Source: Chromera velia
Lineage: Eukaryota > Sar > Chromeraceae
Direction: 5' to 3'
Assembly: GCA_018398765.1 (NCBI GenBank)
Contig: JAHBMJ010001055.1
Location: 1 to 32,500, forward strand
DNA: 32,500 nt
A program made the position numbers and the translations under genes. The notes below the pieces were generated by a model. The model saw only the letters and a list, made by a program, of their open reading frames with translations. It searched no databases and was not told the origin of the DNA. Positions 10,607-21,216 of the stretch are shown piece by piece. Numbering within the stretch: position 1 is the first letter of the stretch; each line of letters starts with the position of its first letter.

Positions 10607-11770
10607 TAGTGACCATGTTTGATTTAATTTGAGTTGATTTGATTTGATTTGAGGTAGGGCTTAAGCTCAAATCAAATATCCAGTCAGGGAGGACCTAGTG
10701 TTTAAAGACCTATCAAATACGATCAAATATTTGATCAATATGACTTTGAACCTCAAATATGAAGGTCCCGAAAAAACTTTTGCAAGTACCGATCCATCAC
10801 ACATGCTGATTCACATAAAAAAACTTAAATCTTGATGGTTTGCTCTCAAAAAAAAATGTTTTGAGCTGCACTGAAATTAATGTTTCACCCCCTTTTACTT
10901 CATGCAGAGGTAAACCGATCAGCTGAACGTTTTCTCGAATAGCTGTGTTGACTTTTCTGGTGCTAGAACATCTTTTATGGCCCCCTTTTTGAGCGTCTGC
11001 AAACATTTTACACCCTATAAAGACATGTCACACAATCCGACAGGGTCGAACAAGAAGAAGGAGGCATTTATTTTTAGAGCCGGGTACGCAAAAAAAATAT
11101 GGTCCGTACAAAAGCGGGCAAATGTGATTCTGAATCAGTGTCAGGTGAAAATACAAGGAGCCGAGGGGGAAGGAGAAACTATTTGTGGTTGTGAGTATGC
11201 AGCAGCGACAACCAATTCTTTTCAAACCTACCTCATCAATCAGCATGGCTTGACGATCACGTCTGACAAACAATGTCACATGTGCAGCTGCTCGAAGAAA
11301 GACAGGAAAAGTGGTTGGAGGGGGCGGGGGGGACGAAGCAGCCTGATGTGCAAACGTTTTTCCCCACCAAAGATGAAGTAGAAGCCGTGGTCGCACCATA
11401 TGCAGAGATGCATGAGAAGAGAATCAAGTGCGATATGCTGACCACTGACTTTCTGGCCAGTGCTGGCTGGCCTCATCTCACAGAAAACGAGGCATTGCGA
11501 AAGTTGGTCAAGGCACTGGACCCCTGTTACGATCTCCCATATATATAATTATATATATATATTTTTAAATTTTTGAAACACACATCAGAAATGTTCTGAT
11601 AACTATTGTCATGAGAAAAATAATCAGAGTGACAGTAAGTCAGTGACTCAGTGAGGAACCCTAAGAGGTTAACCTCAAATCTTACTTCAAATATCAAATA
11701 TTTGAGGTTAAAGCTCAAATTAAATCAAATCAAATCAAATCAAATATAATCAAATCAAACATGGTCACTA
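10607..11770 (+). mobile_element. hAT transposon deletion derivative (1,164 bp)
   Basis: Ends TAGTGACCATGTTTGATTT and AAATCAAACATGGTCACTA are inverted repeats. The flanks are a perfect 8-bp duplication CTTCCCTA at 10599-10606 and 11771-11778. Just inside both ends are tandem TTGAT / ATCAA subterminal repeats, as expected of hAT transposase binding regions. The interior carries a frameshifted transposase N-terminus (10977-11548) and then an (AT)n run; the catalytic and dimerisation parts are missing. The 424-bp element at 17963-18386 shares the same ends and is a shorter member. The perfect duplication suggests recent insertion. Confidence 0.88.
10977..11548 (+). pseudogene. hAT transposase N-terminal fragment, frameshifted
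   Basis: The first frame (from 10977) contains ICGCEYAAATTNSFQTYLI followed by NQHG, which resembles a BED zinc finger with a damaged CxxC. The reading then moves to a second frame (from about 11273) containing FLASAGWPHLTENEALRKLV and LDPCYDLP, a pattern like the hAT region between the BED finger and the RNase-H-like domain (small-residue/Pro, EN, L, P.Y..P). It stops at an (AT)n tract. No DDE catalytic part follows, so the fragment cannot encode a working transposase. The superfamily call is supported by the enclosing element's ends and 8-bp duplication. Confidence 0.65.
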
Positions 11771-11778
11771 CTTCCCTA

Positions 11779-12188
11779 TCAAAGTGTACCAAAAATTGAC
11801 ATAGATGTCAATTTTTCATACACTTTATAAAATTGGCATCAATTTTTATTTATTTTTTAAAGAACTATAAAGAGTTAGAAGTTCAAACTAATAACGCTTA
11901 ATAGTCAATTGTTGATTTCTCAGGCTTAACATGCTTAATATGAACTTCTCAGTTCTAACTTTTAAAAAGTCTTTTTACAGTTCTTGAAAAAAAAAAGTGG
12001 AAAAAAAATGGAAATATTAGACTAGTAGAACTCAGACGGAAACTAGCTAGGACGGAAAGAACAATTAAATTTGAATTCATTGATTTTGTTTATACTGGTA
12101 ATATCTAGCTTAGTATAGTCAAGTCAGAGTACAGTCAATAAGTTTAGCAATTAATGTAGTAGCACTGTAATGACCACTAGAACAAGCA
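11779..12188. other. Intergenic with imperfect fold-back repeat
   Basis: No gene. The arms at about 11853-11885 and 11941-11990 are inverted (TTAAAGAACTATAAA against TTTACAGTTCTTGAA, and GTTAGAAGTTCA against TGAACTTCTCAGTTCTAAC), with one arm longer. A smaller hairpin AAAATTGACAT/ATGTCAATTTT lies near 11790. This could be a decayed MITE; no target duplication was found. Confidence 0.5.
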
Positions 12189-15016
12189 CTATTGTATCCA
12201 TGGACCATGACTTCCTGGTGGAAGAAGGACTTCCATTAGAGCCAGGCCGCATGCTGGAGCTGGAAGGGGCACAAACGATGCCGGAAGCTTGCTCTCTCCC
12301 TTCTGAATGGCTTCGCGAAGCTCTGCACCCTTCCCAGGAGACAACCCTGCTTGTAGAAGTGCACCAACAATGTGACGCACCATTCTGTATCCAAATCTGT
12401 GCCCCTCTACTCTCACGATCATCGAGGGGACCCCCCTACCTCGCAGATCCCCAGGTAAAGTCACTGGAACTCCGAACAGGTCACTTACTTTTTCCACTGC
12501 CTCGCTGCCCTGTTGAAGAGAGGTGGAACAACTCGACAAAATGCCCCCACCTAAGACACCAGAAACTCCTGTGGCATCTGCCCAGCCAGGAGGAAACTCA
12601 TGATACCAATTTTTTTCTTCGGCAGAAGCGCTAGCCTGCCCACCTATACTTTCTCCTTCTTCCTCCGCTGCTGCCACTATTGTGTCCCCCTTTTGACACA
12701 CCTTTACAGACGAAAAGAAGTGACGGTTCCCTGCTGTCCATCTTCGACTCCCCCCCTCACCGCCCTTTAGAGAAATTCCCCGGATGCGAAGTTCAACTCG
12801 AGACAGGCGACTCGGCCCCCGTCGCGGCTTTTCAGTCCTCTCACAGCCCCTCACTGCCGACGTCAAACACTGTTTAAAAGAAAGAAAAAGAGGAAGAGGG
12901 AAAGGGAGAGAAAGAGAAAGAAATCTCGATCGCCTTTCTCGGTTCGTACGTTTGTTCGACCCTTCTTCCCTTTTGTCCTTCCTTCGCTGCCTTCCTCCCC
13001 GTCCTTTTATCTGTCTTCTTGCAGAAACAGAGCAAAAACTCACATACAGGGAAATCACAGAAAGGAAAGTAGACTTGGTGCCAAAAACGTTGCAAATGGA
13101 GAGCTGCATATCCATCCAAACACTCTCACCGCGATCCTCACATGACATCCACCCCCATCCAGCGGGACTCGATCCAGCGACCAACCACGGATCCGATCTG
13201 ATCTAACCATCCAACCTGTTATCCATAAGACTTACTCATCCATGCATCACAGCTGAACGGACATCCACCCAACTCTCTTTATCCGTCTACCTTTGTACAA
13301 GTGCACTTCTATCTATCCGAACGAGAGATGTTTCCTCTGTCCGCCGACCCACCTGCAAATAACTCCCTGAAACGACGGCCTCTGCAGCCTCCCGCAAATC
13401 AGAGACGGATAAACACAGGGGGCGATCCAGGAACTTTGACAAGGCTGCAGGGGTGGAGTGCCGATTCTCATGAGAGAAAAGCTGCCAAGCGAACTGCCTG
13501 CAGTCGAGACAAGCAAGAAGAGGCAAACAAGCAAGGCTGCTTTGCTGTGCTTTCGCGGCTGTTTCTTGCCTGCCTGGCTGCTTGTCTTTTGCGTGCCCTT
13601 TTCCCTATTCATAGATCTGTTCACATGTAAGACAGAACAGCAGCTTGCCCTCTTTCAACCGAAGCAAAAGTCGCATTACCGATTTCGGTCTCTCCTCTCT
13701 CTTTGGCTGTACTCTGACTTGCCATCGCGACGTCGAAGGCCGCCCCTCTTACCTTGTCAGAGGGTCCGAATCACGGCGCGCATCAATCGCGTACACATAC
13801 GTCTTACGGAGGGCGTCCCGAGACACGTGCAGCTGCATGTGCAGAAGATTCATCACCATAGAAAAAGTTTCTCTGTGTGTGCTTGGGTAAACGGCAAAAA
13901 AAGTTTAAAAGGCGATGAGTTTCTGCAAGAGAATACAAGATCAGAAACAGGTCAGATGATTGACCGGAAAAAGCCATTCCGCCTCCACGAATAAATTGAC
14001 CAGAGGTGTGCATGGGGGAAGGTACAAAAAAAAGATGGGGACCGCCAAAAGAGACAACGTCAAGAAAAACGACGGGAAGGACGGAGCCCACCGATGGATC
14101 CAGGACAGTTGCAGCTCTGAGCGCCCTCACATCTGGAGGGAGAAGCGAGTTGAGTCTCCTCACCAGGAGTCGGAGGTCACCTCCGGCTGGACTCGGTCCG
14201 TCTCTCCGTATTAGTTGGCAGATCTGAGAGGAGGGAGGTAAGGTAGATGAAGTAACGGAACATACCCAAACAGCCAGATAGAGAGAATTGCGGGGAGGGA
14301 GTCAGTGAGAGTGAAGAAAGAGAAACGGTCGGTGGGGAGGCAGGAGAAAACTCAAGGACCATTCCGGGAAAATGGAAGTACACTTGAGAAAAGGGACAAG
14401 GAAAAAGTAAAATGGCTGGAAAAAGTGAAAGAATTCCGTGTCCTCTGTCACTGGTTCTCCTTCCCTCCCTCCAACCATCTTGGCAACGGACCTGTCCTAG
14501 GGCGTGAACCCCCGCATCAGTTCGGCTAGCAGACCGGAGAAGAAGATCAGCGTGTTGTTCGAAAAAGTCCCACTGGAGAGGGGAAGTGGCGGAGACGGGT
14601 GGAGGAGAATGCTCAAATGTCCCGTTGGCCGTTTTCTTTCTCAGCTTTTCGATGAAGCGAAGCTGATGTTTCCCACCTCCACTCGGTGCGTCTCCCTGGA
14701 TCTTCATGACTGCACGTCTAACCGCTTGCTCCACGGTCCTCTCCTTCTTATTCTGCCCAGAGGAACCTTTGAAGGCAGTTCCATCATAGGAAAAGACAAC
14801 CAAAAGGTTGGAGCTGGTTTCATTTTTGTCCTCCACTGGACCATCGAGGGAAATCGAGTGAAGCGCTGAACGCTTCCCGCGTTTATCAGCACCGGCACGC
14901 TGGAGCCGGACAGACATTGTCGTCATCCTTCTGCCAGAGCAAAATCTTGGTGGGATATTGGAGAAAGGAACCCGCAGTGGGGTACTGAAGAGCAGAAAAA
15001 TTGAGATGGGGTGCAT
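12189..15016 (-). CDS. TruA-type tRNA pseudouridine synthase, multi-exon
   Basis: Exons 1-4 on minus are firm: 15016-14492, 14223-14092, 13832-13753, 13497-13353, phases agreeing. The last exon ends at TAG 12189-12191. A 60-bp exon at 13103-13044 fits by phase but not clearly by family. The region 12500-13000 contains an SRLSRVELRIRGISL stretch I could not join with confidence. Motifs: FSYDGTAFKG, RTVEQAVRRA, the catalytic loop SASRTDAGVHALGQ (Asp about 167), RLNSLLPPDVRALRAA, KTYVYAID, LREAAEAVVSG, then near the C-terminus HRFGYRMVRHIVGALLQAGL and APACGLAL. TruA enzymes convert uridines at positions 38-40 of tRNA to pseudouridine. About 50 extra residues precede the catalytic loop. The first 30 residues resemble an organelle-targeting leader; starting at a later Met (residue 31 or 34) would remove it. 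Confidence 0.85.
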
Positions 15017-16021
15017 CAGGAAAAGGTTGCACTCAAGTCCAGCGACCGCATTGTATTACATCCGCCAGGGAGAGTGAGCAGACTGAGACAAGGCTTCATC
15101 GGAAGGTGATCTGTCAGCACCTATTCAACGTATACATCTTGGTGTCCAGATACACGACTGGCAACATGCGTACGGCTTCATCTTAGTAGACGGCCGGTAA
15201 AGCATACATGTACACACTGTTCGCAGATCTCATTAGATGAACCTCTAGAGGTCTACATGTGCGTTGTTTCTTTATGCACATGGATAGCGTAGCTTGCAAA
15301 CGTGTGGGAGTGTCACTTGCCACTTACATATATAGAGAGAGCGATTAACCTGTAATATTCGTATTCGCGCACACCGCAATATATATATATATATATATAT
15401 ATGATCTGACACGTATATCAATATGTCGTTCAGCACGTGCAACACTGGCTCACACTTTGCAACACTCATTTGAAATGCGCCACATGCACTGAAACAGTGA
15501 AAACGCTGATACAGCAAATCAATTAATCAATCGAGGTGCATGTTGCGCGCGTTAATGCAGTGCAACACCAATGATACATTCAGTTTGATACATGCGAAAC
15601 TGAACTAGCGAAGCCGCCGCAGCGGATCGTTGCTTCTCACGCAAGAGAGAGATCAGAAGAGTTGGAGACAACCTGTTGCATCGAGGCCGCCAGCCCAACA
15701 CTCTGATGTGTCTGTATTGCGTTGCAACAAAGCAATTGTATCAGTGTACATACATATTAATAATATTAAATATCAATCTGTATGTGCGTATTGACACGTA
15801 TGTTAGAAAGAAGAAGCATTTGGCCGCACATCGATCAAAGCCTTGCGTTCATTTCAATGCGTTCCTTCATCACAAGTGTCAGCGAGGTACGTCAGTTCAA
15901 TTGAATTGCGACGACCGAATTCCTTCTCGGGCACATCGTTTGACGACCCAATCATCTGTCCCTCTTCAACCGGTGAACTTCACAACACCACAGCTTCGAA
16001 CTTCGATTTGATTGAGGCAAC
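15017..16021. promoter_or_regulatory. Divergent intergenic region between TruA-like and small unknown gene
   Basis: About 1 kb between start codons that face away from each other, so both promoters should lie here. It contains an (AT)n run at 15378-15402. No promoter element could be assigned and no coding region is supported. Confidence 0.4.
15378..15402. repeat. (AT)n microsatellite
   Basis: About 25 bases of perfect AT repeat in the divergent intergenic region. Confidence 0.95.
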
Positions 16022-16685
16022 ATGAAGGACAACCGTTTGACCCCGATCGACGTCAAAAAGCTCGTGATTCAGAAGACGGAGCAAGTGAAGAAGAACTTCA
16101 AGGGAGCCGTTCTCAAGAGTCGGACTGAATTCAAATCCCAGGGCCGTGCTAAACTTGCTGAGGTGAGCTTCTTGTCCTGCAAGGAGGCGGACGATCACTT
16201 CTGCGGCCTTGGCACATTGCAACTGTTGTGTTGCCCGTTAAATTTTGCAGAAGACTCGAGACCTGATCACTCTGAAAGACGAGCGAACGAAGTCTGTGCA
16301 GTCAGCTCAGGTGGGCCCCGAACTGACCAAGTGCCATTCTGCTGGGCCATTCTCAATCGGCAGATCGGCAAGCATTGGAGATGGATCAACTCCTGCGGCC
16401 TCTCGCTTTGTGTACCCTCCTTTGCAGCTGGTACTCAACAAGAGCGCAGCTGACGTTCGCCAGCAGAAGAATCAGTTCGAGGAGGCTCTGATGATCAGGA
16501 AACAGAAGATCGAATCTCAGCTGAGCGACTTTGTTCTCGAAATGAAAACCGTCAGTTGTAGTGTACTTCTAATGAAAGGTCTCTGGGTCTGTAAAGACGA
16601 GGCTTGGCAATGCCCCGATCACCTCATGTCACAATCTTTGTTCGCATTGCAGCTTATCGCAACGGGCTTGAAGCGCAGTGTCTGA
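16022..16685 (+). CDS. Unrecognised 157-residue charged protein, 3 exons
   Basis: Exons 16022-16162, 16251-16550 and 16653-16685. Introns of 88 and 102 bp have donors GTGAGC and GTCAGT and acceptors TTTTGCAG and CATTGCAG. Every junction is phase 0, which is strong internal support. The protein begins MKDNRLTPIDVKKLVIQK and is Lys/Arg/Glu/Gln-rich. A middle section has Ser/Gly/Pro and FVYPPLQL, and a likely amphipathic helix runs through DVRQQKNQFEEALMIRKQ towards the end; the last exon encodes only LIATGLKRSV. No membrane segment, signal peptide or known catalytic motif was seen. I do not recognise the family. Soluble and possibly coiled-coil is the most that can be inferred. Divergent from the TruA-like gene. 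Confidence 0.75.
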
Positions 16686-17962
16686 ACGCGCCTTCATGAA
16701 CAAGTTGCTTCATGATTCGATCGACCCGAACTAGGATCCACATGAGGACAGGGCATTGATCAGCCATGCCGTTCCTCGACGTGCCTGAAGCCTTCAATCA
16801 CTGTCGAACTTCAAGACGCGAGCCTGAGCCCATGCGCGAAGCTTTTCCTAATGTTTTCGAAAGGACCCACAGCAGCTGTTGGGAAGGACGAAAGCTTCCC
16901 TCCCTATTTTGAATGAGATTTTGTCGACGGAAGACCGAGCGAGGCGCTGAGAGTTTTAATTTGCGCAACACGCCCATGAGGCTGAAGCGTTGGCTGAAAC
17001 AAAGTTGTGCACTGGGTACAGTTGACGTTGTGAATGTGTCGAAGAGTTTGACCAAATGTAATCGCCGTTGTCTGGGTTTCCCACTCAGTTTCGCAAACCG
17101 AATCTTCAAATATCTTCAAATCCCATACTGGCTGCTAGAGAGGGTGTATGTGTGGAAGAGCGCAGAGGTATGTAACCGTATGTTTCGGCAGAAGTTATAT
17201 TCAACTGTATACCCTAATCATCATCATCACTATCATTATGATTATTATTATTATTATTAATCGGTCGGATATTAAATTATCATCATGCATATACAATTTA
17301 TTAATGTATAAACACAGCCAGTTTGAGCTCGTAATAGGACTTAACTCTTTCTACGAGTAACTTGGGAGAAATACTAAGAAATACTAGAAAAAATAAGCTT
17401 CTCAAATTTGCGAAATCTATAGTGCGAAATTGAATGGAATACATTGGAATACCTTTTTTTGTTTTTGAATGGGAAAGTCTAGGGAAAAGTGTTCACTGGC
17501 CCAATCATAAAAATTAACGCTAGAATTATAAAGATGAAAGGGGAAAAAAACATGTCAAAGATTCAAAGCAGGTCGAAGAATGCATGAGCAGGGTATTTTA
17601 ATTGTAGTACATCATCATCATCATCACCTTGCAGAATTAAGAGGAGAGTTATAAAGAGAGTCCTCTGTATAAATTCCATGAAATTGTAAAATTAGAGTTA
17701 CATACAGTAAAATTCTATAAAATGTAAAGACAATTAAATTCTACTAATAGCAGTCTAATGGTACTAAATATCTGGGAAATTTAATTCGGTACATATTTTC
17801 TACAACTGGTAAGACTTTTTTTGTTTTTGAGACTTAGATCAAAACTTACTTTTAAAAATTAAATAAGAAGAACCGTATTACTAATTCTAAGCTAGGAGCC
17901 TAGCCATAATCATAAAGTTTCAATTGTATAGTTACAATATACTATATACTATTTTTAAAAAT
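16686..17962. other. Intergenic, no gene seen
   Basis: The first 400 bases keep a coding-like composition (ORFs near 16798-17260 on both strands) but show no consistent exon. It then becomes strongly AT-rich, with CAT and ATT trinucleotide runs at 17217-17260 and a short ATC run at 17611-17627. The left target duplication of the MITE is at 17955-17962. Confidence 0.45.
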
Positions 17963-18386
17963 TAGTGACCAGATTTGATTTGATAGGATTTGATTTGATT
18001 TGATTTAATTTGAGCTTCAAGCTCAAATCTGACCCGATTTGAGTTGAAGTCTAGAGGTCACTCTCGACAGCACTGAAGACAACATGACACAGTCAACACC
18101 ACTAGCAAATCTTAAAAAGCCCTACAGACAAGAAAATCATAAAAAACTAGACTAAAAGCTAAATTAAGACTCTCAAAATTAATGAGCTATTGTCGAAGCT
18201 AAGAGCTTATATAAGTTTTTATCTTAGAGTCATCCTACAGAGTCACCTCGAAGATTTGAGGTTAAAAGGTCATATTTGAAGTAGATTTGATAGGATTTGA
18301 TAGGCCCTATCATGCTAAAGCTTTTCAGGCCTAAGATTTGATTTGAGGTTAAGCCCTCCTTCAAATTAAATCAAATCTGGTCACTA
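17963..18386. mobile_element. hAT-derived MITE (424 bp), same family as 10607-11770
   Basis: Ends TAGTGACCAGATTTGATTT and AAATCAAATCTGGTCACTA are inverted repeats. Perfect 8-bp target duplications TTAAAAAT lie at 17955-17962 and 18387-18394. It shares the TAGTGACC terminus and the (GATTT)n-type subterminal repeats with the 1,164-bp element but has no transposase sequence. An internal GAGGTCACTC near 18053-18062 looks like a decayed extra terminus. Confidence 0.88.
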
Positions 18387-18563
18387 TTAAAAATAGTATG
18401 CATGGGACTAGAAATTTTCTAATGTGGTTCACAAAACAATGCAAACGTTCAAAAAACTTATCTAAAAACTGGCAAATACAGTCTATATACCTAGGTTTAT
18501 ACACTCCACTCTGAATCATATATCTAATAAAAAATATTTCAGGCTATTTTTTAGTTAGCTTTC

Positions 18564-19343
18564 TTGCAGCGCATTTTTCATATTCGTTGTGAGGAATGGA
18601 CAACTCTCTTTGTGCCCTCCCGGTTTCCTCTTCCCATGCACTCTCTGGCACTTCTTCCCACAGTAGACCACCAGCTTACAGACGAGGAGCATCTTCTCTT
18701 CTTGGAGCGTTTGGAGTTGATTTTGTATGAATTCATGCATGACAACATGAGACTGTTGATGGAGTCAGTCTCCCAGTCAGACAAGGGATTGCCGTTGCTT
18801 AAGATTTTTTCTGTCTCAAAAGAGTCTCACCGATCTGATGCCGGTAGGGGTTTGTCGTTCTTGGCATCTGCTCTCGAATTTGGCAAGCTGCCGAGGCTGC
18901 AGAGGTTAAAAATGAGGCAGTGCGACGTTGATAACAAAAATGTGCTTATATTGGCAGATTTGGTTCGTTTAACTGATCTGCTTTCTCTGACAGAAATAGA
19001 TTTTGAGGGGAATACAATTACTCAGGAGGGGTTGAGGACTTTCATCAAGGCTCTCCGCCCCTCCTGTCTCCCGAAGATTACCCGCATTGATTTTTGCAGG
19101 AGCTGCCGAATTGTTTTGAGAGACTCTGCCATCGACTCCCTGGTTGCCTTTTATGATAGCATCCTGTCAGAGAGACTGAAGGCGGCAGTGAAATGGGGGG
19201 AGTGGTGGCATCAGTGGGGGCATCCAATTGACGGCGACCCAGTCTCCTCTGACATGATACCCTCGTTAATTTCCGACTGGTTGGTTATTGATGATAATGA
19301 TGGTGGCCAAACCCTAGGTAGAGCTCTAGGCTCCCTGTCATGA
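18564..19343 (+). CDS. Leucine-rich-repeat protein or gene fragment (RI-like LRR)
   Basis: Open frame of 259 codons. From about residue 45 on it is protein-like: helices with LLFLERLELILYEF, then LRR-like units LPRLQRLKMRQCDVDNKNVL, LLSLTEIDFEGNTITQEGL and LPKITRIDFCRS, and a C-terminal Trp-rich WGEWWHQWGHP. RI-type LRRs are protein-interaction scaffolds; the partner is unknown. No intron was seen. The first ~45 codons are doubtful because the opposite strand there encodes a MYND-like motif; the real start may be an exon beginning after the CTTACAG at about 18682, or the whole could be a rearranged fragment next to the MITE. Confidence 0.5.
   Translation: MQRIFHIRCEEWTTLFVPSRFPLPMHSLALLPTVDHQLTDEEHLLFLERLELILYEFMHDNMRLLMESVSQSDKGLPLLKIFSVSKESHRSDAGRGLSFLASALEFGKLPRLQRLKMRQCDVDNKNVLILADLVRLTDLLSLTEIDFEGNTITQEGLRTFIKALRPSCLPKITRIDFCRSCRIVLRDSAIDSLVAFYDSILSERLKAAVKWGEWWHQWGHPIDGDPVSSDMIPSLISDWLVIDDNDGGQTLGRALGSLS
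18590..18700 (-). pseudogene. MYND zinc-finger-like fragment, antisense to the LRR ORF
   Basis: Minus-strand reading gives VCKLVVYCGKKCQRVHG followed by KRKPGGHKESC. Cys-x5-Cys, Cys-x3-Cys-Gln, His and His-x3-Cys have the spacing of the second half of a MYND finger. The first Cys pair is not present in the open frame. No flanking exon is evident, so it reads as a relic, possibly created by a local inversion. MYND fingers bind proline-rich peptides. Confidence 0.4.
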
Positions 19344-21216
19344 TTAGACTGCAGCCCCCTCTTTTTGTCTCTTTTGCCTGGCCTCTTTTGATCCCCCATC
19401 CTTCCTCACTCAACTCCGTACGTCTTCTAGTGATGTTTTGACTGGGTGACCCGATTTGGTTGAAAGTATTCGCGTGCAGAAGCCACACTTAAACGCTTCT
19501 TCCTCAGTTTTTCCTGTACGAATAGTGCGTCTCTCTTCTGCCTTTTTATCTTTTTTCCCCTAGCTTTCTTTCAACTTCTGTGGCCACTCCCTGGCATTCA
19601 TTCTGAGTCCACTCACAGTGACTGTGACGCTTAATTGCAACATCATACATTATACATAATAGTATGATAATATATCTCAGAAAAGTCTACTCTGCATGCA
19701 CTACCGTCTAACTACAAGATCTTATTCTAGATCTTACATGTTATCGTTTTTAAAATGATTAAAACATGGTTGGTACTAGGGTTGGCAGTTAATATCACAT
19801 GAAGTAGCCTTGCTCATCTGCAAGCACGCCCTGCCAGCAGTGGAAGAGTTCAAGAAGAAATGTTGTTGTTAAGCTAGTTACCAAATGTTGCCGAGTAAGC
19901 TAGGGTTCATTTTTAACTATCTGCCTTGCATGTCGTGACTTGCCGAACGCTAGATGCCTATTATGGGCCGATCATGGCGATGGCGCGTATGATCATGATA
20001 ATTCTAGATGATATAGTGATGATAAAAGCAACGGCTATGCTTGTACTAGCCTAGGTACTAGCCTAGATGACTAGCTAGATCATCACAGCTTATATCTAGC
20101 AGGTTATCTCCTAACTTATCTCTAGACTTATATGTAAAGGCTAGCTTACTATTACTGCCCTTTGCCATTAGAACACGATGGCTAGTGGGTTAAGTCAGCT
20201 CATCATCATCATTATCATCATTACATTGTATCATTCATAGCAGCAGCCTACAGTCTATAGTAGTCTACTGCCGTCCCTAGAGCCGTCCATAGTAGTCTAC
20301 CCTATAGGTAGCTAGGATTTTTTAGAATTTTAGCGCCAAAATTAGCCTAGGATTTTAAAGGATTTTATGGAAATTTAATAATTACAATTTAGCTAGGATT
20401 TTATCGAAGTTTATGGAATTTTGCCCAGGATCGAAAACAGTAGGAATCTAGCCTCATCAAGGAGCTTCTAGAGGAAATTTTGAAACTAGGAGGGGAATCA
20501 AGTTGAAGAGGTCAATTTCATTTTCAGAAAGGCACTCCGCATGGTGAATCACGAGCATACAGCCTTCGTCAACGCAAGAAGAAGATAAAATTCCCGTCTT
20601 ACACCTTGTGATCGTACAGTGGTCCATCAAACAACACACACGTCCCATGCATGCTTTGAGAAAGTTGGAAAGAGAACAGGCATCGCAGATCGATTCATGT
20701 GCAGAGAAACATTTCATGAATGCATGCTTGCACACATCGGAAGAGTCCTCTCGGAGACTGCGGCGGCGGAATCTCCTCTGGGGGCTCACATCACGTTGTA
20801 CACTGGAGGCGGCGTCGCGAAGTTCTGCAGTGACGCACGCAAAAGAGACAGTAAAGAGAACTAAGTGACGAGTCCACTAACATTTGCTTTGCCTGCTCCT
20901 GTTAATTTCCACTGCAATATAAATTCCCCAGGTCAATGCTCATGTCGAAACATTTCCTTCCAGCGGTAGACATGCGGTTCATGAATGACCGTCTTTCGCT
21001 CCACGACAGTGTTTTATGAAATGACCTCTTGCAGGCGCAGAAAAGGCTTCTCTGAAATGACTCAGGCTGGCCATGTTTGCCCCGGTTTGCCCTTACATGA
21101 GCCAACCGGTTCGCATGTCTTGGAAGCTGGCTACCCACTTATCAACTCACTCACTCATTCCTTTTTAATTCTCTCAACTGTTCATTATCTATGCACTCCT
21201 CCTTTCGTTTGTATAT
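19344..21216. other. Intergenic; weak coding-like patch at 20457-20868
   Basis: 19620-20460 is AT-rich with CTAG-rich words, an ATC/ATT run at 20200-20225 and repeated AGGATTTTA words around 20320-20405. At 20457-20868 base composition rises and open frames exist on both strands (a plus frame with GAHITLYTGGGVAKFCSDAR and a minus frame of 110 codons). No splice pattern or family identifies either, so neither is annotated as a gene. Confidence 0.4.

Noticed and set aside
12189-13184. Single 331-codon minus ORF as one protein
   Set aside because: Only its C-terminal part matches TruA. The upstream part contains likely intron sequence and Lys/Arg-rich filler; exons 1-4 of the gene lie further upstream.
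13140-13190. tRNA-like GGATCGAGTCCCGC on minus
   Set aside because: The T-stem does not pair and no cloverleaf could be drawn around it.
19775-19800. TAGGGTTGGCAGTTAATATC resembling a hAT terminus
   Set aside because: No inverted partner or 8-bp duplication found nearby; may be a solo relic or chance.
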